Source of the DNA: Acanthornis magna
Lineage: Eukaryota > Chordata > Aves > Passeriformes > Acanthizidae
Length of the DNA stretch: 64,000 nt
Assembly (NCBI GenBank): GCA_036785705.1
Contig: JAWUZG010000051.1
Coordinates: forward strand, 17,388,501-17,452,500
Direction of reading: 5' to 3'
The notes under the pieces are model-generated. The model saw only the letters and a list, made by a program, of their open reading frames with translations. It was not told the DNA's origin and did not search any database. How positions within the stretch are numbered: the first letter of the stretch is position 1; each line of letters begins with the position of its first letter. The translations under genes were made by a program, and so were the position numbers. Positions 14,014 through 25,842 of this stretch are shown here, in pieces.

Positions 14014-15971
14014 TGATGGCTCAGATATAATTTTCTAAAAATGGATTTCAAATAGGACTGTAGAACAAGGCTTAATTTTCCAAGAGCTTGCAGAAGAGTT
14101 ACAAAATAAAAACTTTACTGAAAACAATAGAGTCTATTAAAAAGGCATTTTTAATGGGCATAACTCTTATCAAGAACTCAAAACCAATTCCAGTTCATGA
14201 CCAAGAGTACTCAGTCTTTGTCCAGTGCCCACTGTTTCACGCTGAAAAACAGAAAGTACTTGTAACCTCCTCTTCCTTCTCCTTCCTGGAGTGCCAGGCA
14301 AAAGGCTGTCTCTGCTCCATCTCAAGGAGCTGAGCTGTGACTTATCACTAGAACGATCTCAAACTCAGAACCACGTAATGCCATGCTCTCTATCAGTGTT
14401 TCTTAACCATTCCTAGATTAATAAGCCTTCAGAGAAAAAATAATTTAGGGTCCATCCAGCACAGTGATGACACTGCCATGTCTCTGCGGCAAACTCTTAT
14501 GCTCCCAAGATTTTTCGTTTCAAGCATTTGCTCCTGAATCCTTACACTGCCTTTTGTTTCAGTATGGCTGTGCTTGTTTCAGCCCTAAGACAGATCTTAA
14601 ATCTATACAGTCTATATAATCCTAGGCAGACATAATTCAATAAGCCTGTTTTTCCTTTTCATGCCATAGGGTTTGAACATTTTCTTTGTAAACCTGCCCA
14701 CAACACATCCTGTAACACAGAAAACCTTGAGCTGACTACCCATAAAATATATTGCGTCAATGACCAGACATAAATCTGCGTTGATGCTGCAGCAAAAAGA
14801 GCCACTGCTGAAATGAATGTCACATCAGGTTGTGGTCTCAGAAGAACAGACAGAAGCAGGAGACACTACAGGGCAGAAACAATAAAGGAAGAAGCCTCCC
14901 TCTCTCCCCCAAGCTGCTATGAAGCAAAAAATTAGGCCAGAGACTGTCATTAAAGCAGTATTGTAATTACAGCTTCTAGAGCCTTTTACCAGTAAGTTGA
15001 GGGCAGAAGGCAGTTTCTTTAGAAGGTGCCGAGCTTCTTTCAACAGAAAACAGAAAAACATCTCTCAATCATCCACTCAAAAATGTGAAGTCATGTCAGA
15101 GAACTGTGTGCATGCAGGCACAGTGCTATCAGATTTATAAAAGCGGTGCCTCACACAAGCGCAAATGAACCCTTCTCAGCTTTCTCTGGTGGAGGCTGCG
15201 AAAGAAAGCAAGTAAGCCAGCAGCTGTTATTCCTCAGAAACCTGATCATAACCTCATCAGGATCTTTGCTTCCCCCACTCAGTTACTCAAATTTTGAACC
15301 ACAAAAGAGCAGGTATGACATTAGTACCAGCAAGGCTGGGCATGGAGAACAGACAAGTACGTGTACAGCTGAACTTCGGGGAGAAACAAATTGTGCACTG
15401 TGGATCCTAGCAAAAGAAGGAAAGGAGGAAAGAGACTGCAGGGATGGAGGGGAAGAAATTAAGGATGCTTTTATCCTCCCCATTTTCCCTCATACTTCTT
15501 TATGAAACACACAGCAAAGCTTTAGAAGACAAAAATACCTCTATGTCTATATTCCCACATGTAAACAGAATTTCAATAGTGTTTCCCTCCTGTCACATTA
15601 ATTTTATGCACATCTCTCTTGTTTGTTGGAGAACTCCTTGTAGATCCAGAGTCAGGATCTCCTAATTGCAGTAGTAAGAGTTCTTGAATAATGAAACAGA
15701 AACCATCCAGACCCAAACAAGAAATTCTTCCTTCTTTCCACTGCTCTGGCTCCACTCCCCTATCCTCCTGAAGTTCTGTAATGCTATCTGTTTCTTTGTG
15801 CTCCTGAGAGCCTCCCAAGATACAGTAACTGGGAGAGCCAATATCTACTAAGAGTTATACACAGAACCATAGAAGGAGGTGGGACACCACCATCAGGGAT
15901 GCAGGGGATAAGGACAGCCTTGAGGAAGAACAAATCTTTTCCCAATTTTTGCATGTCACCTTCTGAGATTT

Positions 15972-16065
15972 AAAAAAAAAAAAAAAAAAAGTGCTGCAAA
16001 GAAATAATAGTTTCATGAGAAACACATTTCATGGTGGGAAGCACAGAGCAAAAAAAAAAAAAAAA
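15972..16065 (+). repeat. Two A-homopolymer runs 60 bp apart
   Basis: A19 lies at 15972-15990 and about A16 at 16050-16065. Neither is preceded by a recognisable retroposed body, so they are simple repeats rather than SINE tails. Confidence 0.8.
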
Positions 16066-17719
16066 TCACTGCTTAAGAACCAGAAAAATTAGAAGGAAGT
16101 AACAATTTAAACATCAGTGACATTTCTGATAATGTGTCTAATGGCACAGCACAGAAGAAAATTAATCCTTAATTTGGATTTATGGGAGAAGTATGTAATT
16201 CAGTGGATCTTCAGCATGTAACACACAGGAAGTATTTCAGCTTTCCAAAAGCATGTGCTGCTTCAATCAGGATATGTCATCAGAATAGGTTGGGGAGGAC
16301 TCATTAAATCACTTGTTTATCATTCACACTACAGGAATGTGAGTTCTATTGGTAAAATGAATCAATCAGAGAGCAAAGAGCTATTCTCTGGAGTCCACAT
16401 TAATCAGCCCGACAAGCTGTCACTAAGGATTGGGTCAGGCTCATAACATAGCATCCAACCAGTGGGGAAAAAAATCCCCGAGACAGCTGAAACAGGGAAC
16501 AGTTCACCCATTTAAAGCTGTCCCCAGAGGCTTGTGTCAACCATTTATTACTGCTCACACACAGCTGCAGAAGCTTTTAAGTGAGAAGCCTGCATTCTCG
16601 GACGTTCCAGAATTGCGTGGAAACATGCTTGACCCCAGCTAGTTCTGGGAGGACAAGCAAGATGAAGTATCCTGAAAGAAATACTGCTGGGCTTTAATAC
16701 AGCCCTCTGAAGAAAACGCATTCATGAACTTGGAAAAGGTCTAAAACTAGGACACATGTCAGAACAGATACACTGTTGGGAAACACTCAGAGTTTTCATG
16801 CAGTCTGCACTTCAATAAAACTTTTTTAAAAAAAAACCAAAACACTGTTTTTACAGACTATTTTTCATACAGGCACATTGTTTTCAAGGTTTAGCTGTTG
16901 CCCAGCCTCCCTCAGTGTAAGTCTAAAATAAAAAGTATCATTTAAAACAATCTTACTCATGAGAATGCACCAAAAACCCCCAGCTTTTGGGGTTTTTTAA
17001 AAAACCCAATCAAACAAAACAAAAACCCACAACCATTAAGCTGCCCCACTAACTACCCTGCTGGTAAAAATCATGAACTCCTAAAATCTCATTACTCTGA
17101 GGTATACACTCTGTTAATGAGAACAAACATAACAAAGAATACAAGCATTAGCTGGGCTGCAGGAGCCCTAAACAGACCAGAAATGTGGAACAAAAGAAGC
17201 AGTCAGCAGTTCTGCTAATACTGTGAAGCCGTGTAACACATATAGCAACGCATAAAATCAATACTCTGTACCAGAGAACACAATCATACACTGCGGCCAC
17301 TTGGATGGAAGAGCGATAAGATCAATGTTTCTGTTCTTGTCAGCACTTGTGCCAACTGCACCTTCAAGCTGGGTGGAGTTTAAAACTGAGCATGACTTAC
17401 AGAGACAGAGCTGCAGGACAGGCTACAAAACTTGGTGAATGGCTCAAAGGAGAAACGATTTAGCTGAAGTGTACTTCAGGGGAGGCTGCCAGGGAAGGCA
17501 GTCAGGAGGGAAAAACAATTAAAGGAGGAGTGTCTAACTGCAGCAATATAATATGAGTGCAAATGCTCAGAAGTGAGGAAGAAAATCTTCCTGATCTCAC
17601 AACAGAGCTTTGCCATCTCACTCTATATGGAGCACTGTGCATTTGCTGCTCTAAACTTGATGTTAAAAGCTATGCCACAGAACAGAAATATTAGTGTAAG
17701 CATTTAAATACAGCCTCAG

Positions 17720-18133
17720 GCAGCATTGGCAAGACTGTATCCTGCACATCAAGAGATGTGATCATTCCACTCTATCCAGCACTTGTCAGACCACGCTTGG
17801 ACTACTGTATCCAGGCTTGGTCATTACAGCTCGAAAAATTGAAGACCACCCTGCAATGTTCCACCAAAATAAATAATGAACACAGGTTGCTTCAGGGAAA
17901 GTTTTGGCATGGCCATAAGAAAAATTGAGAACAAACTGAATTAATTGAAAACAAACATTGGAATAGATTACCAAGAGAAATGGTGGCATTTCTCTTGCTA
18001 TAAATACTCAGTGCTGAGCTTGACAGGGCCCTGGGTAACACAAACTAAGGATTTCCCTTCAACAGAAGGTTGGACCAGATGTTCTCTAGAGGTTCCTACC
18101 AACCTAGAATTTTTTCTATGATTCTTTGATCTA
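17720..18133 (+). mobile_element. CR1 LINE 3' fragment (plus orientation, old)
   Basis: The block GTGATCATTCCACTCTA, then an 'accacgcttggactactgta' block, corresponds to the well-known CR1 3' region. The element ends with AAGGTTGGACCAGATG, CCAACCTAGAATTTTTTC and TATGATTCTTTGAT, the diagnostic CR1 tail. The internal part (17850-17960) is degraded by substitutions and small deletions, so the copy is old. It is 5'-truncated, as most CR1 copies are. It lies antisense to TSPAN9. Confidence 0.82.
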
Positions 18134-18229
18134 AACATATGTTATGCTATATGCACTGCTAAATACTACTTTTGCAGTAAATTCATTTAAATTAGAATTT
18201 CTCTGATTTTTCTTCCCATTCTAGCCATT

Positions 18230-18260
18230 AAAAAAAAAAAAAATAAAAAAAAAATAAAAA
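18230..18260 (+). repeat. A-rich tract just downstream of the 17720 CR1
   Basis: A-runs are interrupted by single T residues (AAATAAAAAAAAAATAAAAA type). It begins about 100 bp after the CR1 tail and is not part of it, because CR1 ends in an octamer, not poly(A). Confidence 0.8.
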
Positions 18261-19390
18261 TGACAAGACAAAAGAAGGAAGTTACACTGTTTTTCAGAAT
18301 AACTGTCAACATCTACTGAAATTAACAAGCACAAGGCTTAAAAGGAATTGCCTTTCATGGAATACTTAATTAAACAAGTCGACTTATTGCCAGAGAATTT
18401 TGGATAAATGGCTGAAAGGAGTTTCAGGAATTCATTCAATTCCTGTGGTATCTATTAAACATTTGTTATCATCTACTTTAAAAGACAAGATACATAAAAT
18501 TTTGGCCTGATCCAGTATATACAATTTTGCATTTGAGCCTCATGAATGGGAGATAAATCAAAACACCAGAAGTCCAACATACCCGTGTTAACTTGCAACT
18601 CTACTACAGTTTATTCGGATCATGAATTTAAATACTCAAAACAGAACCACAGAAACCCTACCACTAGTAAGGTAAAAATTACCACTAATACCTATTAAAT
18701 CATGAAGCACAACAATTATGTGTTTCAATTAAGCTGTAAATGGAAGAACAGGCAAAGAGACAAAACAAGGAGAAAGTCCCGCAACAGCGTCAGGCTCTAC
18801 TTCTACCTAAAGGCAGAGAGACAGACTTAAATTTCTAAGGAAAATGGGATTCCAACCTGCCAAAGTAACAGATAGCTCTATCACACCAAGATCATGCATC
18901 ATAGCCACCTCCACAGGCGTATTCTATTAAGAGAGTAGAAAACACCTAAAAAGAGCCTAAACAAACACAAAAATAACAAAACGAGAACAAATACAACTCC
19001 AGCTATCTTCATTTTAAACTGCATCCTGTAAGACACAAAACCAATGTTGCACTGAAAGACATCCCAACATCCTCCCAGATGCTGAGAGTGCAAAGAAAGA
19101 TCCCGAGAGTTCTCTCCACATTCCACATGCTGGAAAAGCTGTTAGCACAAACATCGCTCAGACAGTAAAAGATTAACATATGGCTTGAGGGGCTATGGAA
19201 AGTACGAAGAATTGTTACCGCCAGCCATGCAACAACTCTACCTCCTGTAAGTGTTAAATGCAATGTTGGTTTGTATGTTTATTAATTATGGAATATACTT
19301 TATTCACTGGTTTGGAGTCATAAAAATAAAAAAAAAAAAACAATTAAATCAATAAAGAGTGATAGCCCATAGCTAAGTCTTCACCTTGAC

Positions 19391-20319
19391 TGTCATCCTG
19401 TTGACGGTTGAGGGGGGAGTGGAATTTTTTTTCTATTCTGTTGCTAGGCAACTAACGACCGGATACTTAAGGGCCATCCACTCTCGCAAAAGAGACAAAG
19501 ACTTTTGTCTAGGCAGGCACTGGAACAAGAGATTGGGGAATTTGATAAGGGACACACTCACAAGTCTTGGAGGAGAGAGCAGTGGGAAAAAAGCGGCTCT
19601 CTGCTTTTTTGGCTGCGACTGCAGAAAAAGCCCAGCTTTGCACTGGTTTTCTCTCTATCTGGTGGGTGAGTTCTCGCTTGGGGAGAAGGGGCACGGGATT
19701 CCGGCCCCTTCTACCCTCCGGGAGGGCACGTTTCCCAGCTGCACTGCAGCAGAACGGGACCCGCCTGCTGCCGCCCCGCGTCCTGCCTGCCACAACTGTG
19801 GAGTTTCCTGCCGCCTCCTCTGCTGGCTGGCCCGGGTGGGCTGGCCCGGCCGCTCCATCTCCCTGCTCTGAGCTCCCTGCTGCACCCCGTCCATCTGCAC
19901 ACCACCCTGCTCCAGCCCGTCTGCCATTACACACGTGACACAGATCCAACCTCGCGCCACAGCGCCACCTGCAGCTTCCCGGGAGTCATCGCACCTGCCC
20001 TGCCCGGCTGAGAGCCAACAGCGCCCCTGCTGGCCGTGACCGTGACTGCACCAAACGGGAAAGTGCCTGACAGCCCAGGGACATCTGCCACCCAGTTTTT
20101 GGTTTCGTTTACTGTTTTTTACCTTGTTACTGTTTTTGTTACTGATTGTTTACCTCATTCTAGATACTCTTAAAAAACTCTTATTCCTTTTCCCATACCT
20201 TTGCCTGAGAGCCCCTGATTTCAAAGTTATTATAATTTGGAGGGAAGGGAGTTCACATTCTCTGTTCTAAGGAAGGTTCCCACCTTCCTTAGCAGACACC
20301 TGTCTATCACACCAAGACA
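19391..20319 (+). mobile_element. GC-rich solo LTR of an avian endogenous retrovirus (plus orientation)
   Basis: It starts TGTCATCCTGTTGACGG and ends TATCACACCAAGACA (TG...CA). The 5' part carries GTTGCTAGGCAACTAACGACC and a TACTTAAGGG TATA-like element, then a GC-rich core (about 19560-20060). The 3' part (CCCATACCTTTGCCTGAGAG ... AGCAGACACCTGTCTATCAC) is a tail I recognise from songbird LTRs. Its length is about 930 bp. Overlapping frames of up to 161 codons on both strands in the GC-rich core are by-products of composition, not genes. No internal retroviral sequence adjoins it, so it is read as a solo LTR. I see no clear target-site duplication. An A-rich tract (19321-19341) lies just before it. 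Confidence 0.6.
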
Positions 20320-20896
20320 GATCTACTGGATGACAACCTCAGGACAAAAACTTCAATTCACTCAGCGACACTTTGCAGGTGGTGGGGAGGTTTAGGGTTT
20401 ATGCTGTGTCATGAAAAACTTCCACTCTTCTAGGCACTTCTGGATGTCAGAGGCACGATGCCAGACCTCTGGAGTACCCAGCCAAGTAAAAGGGTACTAC
20501 ATAGGTCCTAAATCCATTAGGAGTTTTGTGCCTGCAGACAGTGCTGCACAAGCATGTGGAGTTCCAAGGTGGCTTGGCTCTCAAGTCTCTCATGAGGCAC
20601 ATGGCACATAACAGATGGTCTGTTGCTTAAGACACTTACCAGGGACTTCAGGGATCCAGATTCAATTTCGGTTTAACTTTGTACAAGTCTCTTAGAAGGA
20701 CGCATCTACACCATGGATATAGACAGATTTAAGCTGTCTCTGCCCAAGCTAATCTGGCAATGAAAGTGCAGGAGGACTGCTGCAAATACACCCGAGCTCA
20801 AGGGAAGTGATCGGCAGGATTTCTGAGCTCATGGGCGCTGCCATGCAGATCTCAACACAAGCCTCTCTGTGGGCAAGTCTGCTGCATGTGGACTTT

Positions 20897-21650
20897 TGTA
20901 CTGGTTTTGACTGGGATAGAGTTAATTTTCTTCCTAGTAGCTGGTACAGTGCTGTGTTTTGGATTTAGTGTAAGAATAACATTGGTAACACAGAATCACA
21001 GAATGCCTTGGGTTGGAAGGGACCTTAAAGGGACTTCTCATCCCAATCACACTGCCATGGGCAGGGAACCTTCCACTAGACGAGGCTGCTCAAAGTGCCA
21101 TTCAGCCTGGCCTTGAGCATCTCCAGGTATAGGGAATCCACACCTTCCCTGGGCAACCTGTTCCAGTGCCTCTCCTGCTGCTGAGCAGTGCTTACCTTGA
21201 GTCAAGGACTCCTCAGTGTCTCATGCGCTACCAGCGAGGAGGTGCAGAAGAAGCTGGGAGAGAGCATGGGCAGGACAGCTGACCTGAACTGGCCATAGGG
21301 ATATTCCATAACATAGAATGTCATGCTCAGTACATAAACTGCAGGGAGTCAGCCAGGAGCTACTGATTGCTGCTCAGGGATGGGCTGGGCATCAGTCAGT
21401 GGGTGTACTGTGCATCACTCAGGGGTTTTGGGATTTTATTTTTATCTCTCTCTTTGTTATCTCCCTTTTAATTACAATTATCATTATATTGTTGTTATTA
21501 TCAGATTTTATTTCTATTATTAAACTGCTTTTATCTCAACCGACTTACCTTTTCTGTGATTCTCCTCCCCATCCCACTGGGGTGGAGGGGTGGGGAAATG
21601 AGCAAGCAGCTGTGTGGCACTTAGTTGCTGGCTGGGGTTAAACCATGAAA
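20897..21650 (+). mobile_element. Avian ERV solo LTR (plus), split by a CR1 insertion
   Basis: The left part (20897-20990) begins TGTACTGGTTTTGACTGGG and continues with ATAGAGTTAATTTTCTTCC, the hallmark start of a very common passerine LTR family. The right part (21173-21650) continues in register: CAGCGAGGAGG, GGACAGCTGACC, TTCCATAACATAGAATGTCA, ATTAAACTGC..TTTATCTCAACC, CCCATCCCACTGGGG, then the GGCTGGGGTTAAACCATGA end. Between them sits an inverted CR1 fragment (20991-21172). There are no internal retroviral genes, so this is a solo LTR. Confidence 0.85.
20991..21172 (-). mobile_element. CR1 LINE 3' fragment (minus orientation) nested in an LTR
   Basis: The plus strand reads CAGAATCACAGAATGCC, then TTGGGTTGGAAGGGACCTTA, CACTGCCATGGGCAGGGA, and GGGCAACCTGTTCCAGTGCC. 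This is the reverse complement of the CR1 3' end. It is 5'-truncated, leaving about 180 bp. LTR sequence resumes immediately on both sides, so this CR1 inserted after the LTR did. Confidence 0.88.
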
Positions 21651-24600
21651 ACCCACTAGTTCTGGTCTCTAACAGCTCTCAGCCGTCTACCCTGTGCTTC
21701 AGTGCAGACATTCTCTTTGTTTTGGTGTCTCAGCTTTCCATCTGTATCAGGAGGATAAAAGCACAGCCCATACTTACAGGGTGTCAAGAGGATAAATACA
21801 TTAAGGGGTCCTAAGGCACTGCGGGATTATGGCAACAGATGTAATATCAATTCCTTAAAGCAGTGAAAATGGAGAAGACAGGGCAATTGAAACTCTAAGG
21901 AAAAAGCAATTGAGAACATGAGGTTTATTTTTTTCTAATTTAACTGTATCTCCGCATCCAGAGGACACTGCAGAAGGGAAACTTTGGAACACAGCAACAG
22001 CTTGATGAAGGGGAAAATATGGATGATAGGCACAGAAGTAAAGGACAGTAAGAATCTTAACCACCAATTGAGTTTAAAACTATTACAAAATGAGACAAAA
22101 AGAGATGTTTGCATTTCTGAATTACTATCTATTCATAGACACCACTCTTACCTGCTTAAGAGCATAACTAGTTGGAAACTCTCCAAGACAATACAAAGGA
22201 AGAAAGGAGTCTTGTGAAGAATCCACACTTCTCAGCAGTGACACAGCTACTAACAAAATGTAAGCATTCAGCAGCACCATTTAAAACAAACTGTGCTTAA
22301 TACATCAATTAAGAAGACTAAAAGAACAAACCCCTGATTCAGAAGTAGCCCTTCTAGTAACTTCCAATTCTCTAAGATAGCGAATTAAGTGAGGAAACTT
22401 GATTGAATAGTACAATGCAAATTCTTTTCCCCCTCTGTCTCATTTTTGCATCATTTCAGCCTCAGTGACTACACACTGTGGTATAGGGACATGACTATAC
22501 ATGATAGAATTACTCCAAGTTAACTGCTTCCACTGTTAACCACTCCATACATTATTTGCCGAGTAAACTGCATGGTTTAAGTTAACATGCTTGGCAGCAC
22601 ATCCATGATAGAAATGTGCACACAAGCAACTAATGCATCTCTCTTAATGACTGGTAATTTGTTAAGCTGAGGAACCCCTACAGCTTATAGTCATCTGTTC
22701 ATAATCTTGTCTTCATCCATAGCCCATTATTGTCTTGCCTCAGTCTTCTTCATCATAAAAAAGAAATTAAAAGCATTAAACCCCGCTTATTGTAGTAAAA
22801 AAAAAAAGTACTTATCAGTCACAACTCAATACAGTGTTAGAAATTAATAATTCTGTAACTGATGATTAGCATACCAGTTTCTGCTGGTTTTTATTCCTTG
22901 CAGCAACTCTCAATACATGTCATACACTTTTAAGAATCAACAGCAATGTGATCGTTTCCTACTGCAGACCTATAATTTGTACCTACAGCAGTCGAAATTG
23001 TACCAGAATGCACATAAAACAGAAGTATGGGGAAATCCACAAAAGAAATAAAAAAGACACAAATTCAATCTCTCATGCTTCATTACTTGCCTGTGTTATA
23101 TGGGAAGAAAGACATATAGATGCTAGTTTAATGTATTTTCAAAACTATCCCTGCTGCATTGATTAAAAACAATACAAGGGGTTTTCATTCAGGAGTCAGA
23201 AGACAGGAGTTGCAATGAGCACCAAGTAGATTCAACAGAATCCATAGACACAGAGCTCCTTCCCCACTAAAACAAGCAATATTTTCAAACATTGCTAATT
23301 ATTTTGATTCTGAAAAGTTCATTCTCATCTCCTACATTTAACAACAAAAACACAGCAAACACAAGGAAGCAAAGAAATGGCAAACTAGGCTTCCTGTGCT
23401 TCAGCTTCCATCCCTTTCAAAGGATGTTGTGCTTTCCAAGGGGTAACCATCAGCTCTGTTCCAAGTCAGCACAGAGGATCTGGGTGAGAGAGAAGAAATC
23501 CCGGAGCTTAACTGCAGAGCCAAGCACTGAAAGATGGGCTCGGATTGCTTCCTAAGACTGTAGTGACTTGGTTGTGACTTGATCAAGGACAACAAAAAAC
23601 GGTGACAGGATGTTCTGTAACCCTGTGCAGCCCTAACTGCATTACCTGAGCAGTGGTAATAAAGCTGCTAGCCAGGGTGCCAAGTTTCGAGAGACAGCAT
23701 TGAACATGAGCCGTAGAAGAGCTTTTAAAATTCAAACTGGCAGCAGGTCCCAAGAATATTCACAATCCTTGCTATACTGGATGCAGTACTTAAATGAAGA
23801 AGGTTTGGATAGCCATGTGAACTTCGGCCCAGCTCAATAAAGGCAGCAGGAAAGAACAATCATTCCAGTCAAATTTCCAAGGAGCTGGAAGTTCAATTAT
23901 CTGTTCTGAATAAATTCAGTAATTTAAGTTGCTCCTAAGCAGCAAGGGACTGAGCTAAATGGAGATCTGAGTTGATTTAAAGCTAATTTGTGTCAGAAAG
24001 TTCTGAAATGGCTTTGAGTTCAGTGTCTGCAGTCATTTCTGTAAAGTGGTTTTAAGACAAGTAGGTTGTATTGGAGAAGTCCCCAACAAGTTCAGCAAAC
24101 ATTCACTGTCTAATAACACACCTTCAGCCGTATGAGGTCCCTTGACTTTGTTTGGAAAGCATGATTTATTTATTTCTGCAAGATATTAAAAGCAAAGCCC
24201 AACATAAACAGCAGAATTCTTCCTTTTGGTGACAGTTTTCATAAATTGCTGAAAGGCTGGGTAACTTTACAAATTATAAACACAGAGGAGCTATAGTATT
24301 CCATAATATCTGTGATGACTTGGCTACCCATTAGGAACACCCCAACTATGTGTACAGCAAAAGCCCCAATAAACCACACTTTACTTTCCAGAAACTGGAA
24401 TGCATCCTCCCATCTTTTCTACCCAGGTCTTGTTCTGTGTCAGCAGCGTTTAAATAAACAAATTAGATGCCTCCTTGGACAGCCAGATAATGGAGTTACA
24501 AGCTCATCCTCTACTCGCATGAGAAAGATTATACCCCTTTGGATGGGCCTCTTGCAGACCTACTTACCTGGGGGGTAGCAGGGGCAGACACAAAACGACC

Positions 24601-25719
24601 CTGCTAACTGAGGGCCTGACAAGTGCCTTACTGAAATGGGTCTGGGAATGCAGAATTAAGTAGGAAATATCACAGTTATTACGCTTACTCAAAATTGACA
24701 ATAATTGTACCCCATGATTAAAACCATCCCTTTATGAAAATTTGATACATTGTCGTTTTTAAAGTTAGGGGAGTTGAGACATAGAAGGCTGAAGAAATTT
24801 GCTTAACGTCACACAGCCAAAGGATATGAGGAACAGAACTTGAGTCATATATTTAAAGAAAGATTTAACTCTGGGAGTACAGGGGGCCAGGGAGAACTGG
24901 AGGGGAGGAATTTGTTTTCCAATCTGAAATTCTTACTCTGCTTCTCACCTTCAATGACCATAAACCTCCTCATGTACAAATCAATAAACTGTCCAGCAAG
25001 CCACATTATGAGAGTTGTATACAACAAATCTGCTTGAGTGATGAATCAGCTCGTTGTTTACCCAAAGTAACAGATACGAATGACTCTCACACCTACTTAC
25101 AGCTAGAATTAAAACACTTCCACACTGAAGGAAAATCAAAATTATTTTAAAATCCCCCACATCCAAAAAAACCCCCAAAACAACCTAAATAAAATATAGT
25201 GTTAGCAAAGAGTAGTTAGTGAGAGGAACACTGCAAAAAATGCCATATCTCGTGTCTTTCCTATCAAGCTGAAACAGCTTAAACCGTAAAAGCAGTTATG
25301 GGGCACTCACCACCCCGATTAACCAGTGTAACTCAGATCTCAAGCAAACCTCAATATTTTAAATTAAAACTAGTCTCAGGTCTCCAATGAGGTTTGATTA
25401 TTCTGTAATGTCATTTTGCTGGCTAAAAATGGGCTTCATTTACATCACATTCATTAGGACACCACACTGTTTGAACTCATTATTACCTTTCCTTCTCCTC
25501 CCAGCCAAAACATTGTCACGTTAAAACATTTATCTAATAGTTCTCCCATACCGAGGTGCATGTTTCCATAGGGACACCAACCGTGGTCCTCCATTTGGAG
25601 AGGAAACTAAAACTAATAGCTGGGATCTTTTCACAGCTTCTCAAGTCCCTAACAGAAAAAAAGAATTCTCCTGCTAATGTCACTGAAAACATTAGCTTTT
25701 CCAGAATTCGCTGTCTTGC

Positions 25720-25842
25720 TGGTTTCTTTTGGTTTTTTTATTGGGTTTTTGATGTGGGAGGGGGTTTGGTTGAGAAGAGGGGTTGTATACTTGGGATTTT
25801 TCTGCTTGCTTTTGGTTGGTTGGTTGTTTTTGGACAGTCTTA
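25720..25842 (+). repeat. G/T-rich low-complexity stretch
   Basis: About 120 bases on the plus strand are strongly depleted of C and A (TTTTGGTTTTTTTATTGGG, GTTGGTTGGTTGTTTTTGG). It creates overlapping hydrophobic frames on both strands that should not be read as genes. Confidence 0.75.

Noticed and set aside
16975..17010. AAAACCCCC...GGGGTTTTTT, telomere-like hairpin
   Set aside because: It is a single short inverted repeat without TTAGGG units, and too small to interpret.
19386..19960. Frames of 101-161 codons on both strands in the GC-rich stretch
   Set aside because: They overlap each other, show no domain, and fall inside an LTR whose GC-rich composition suppresses stop codons.
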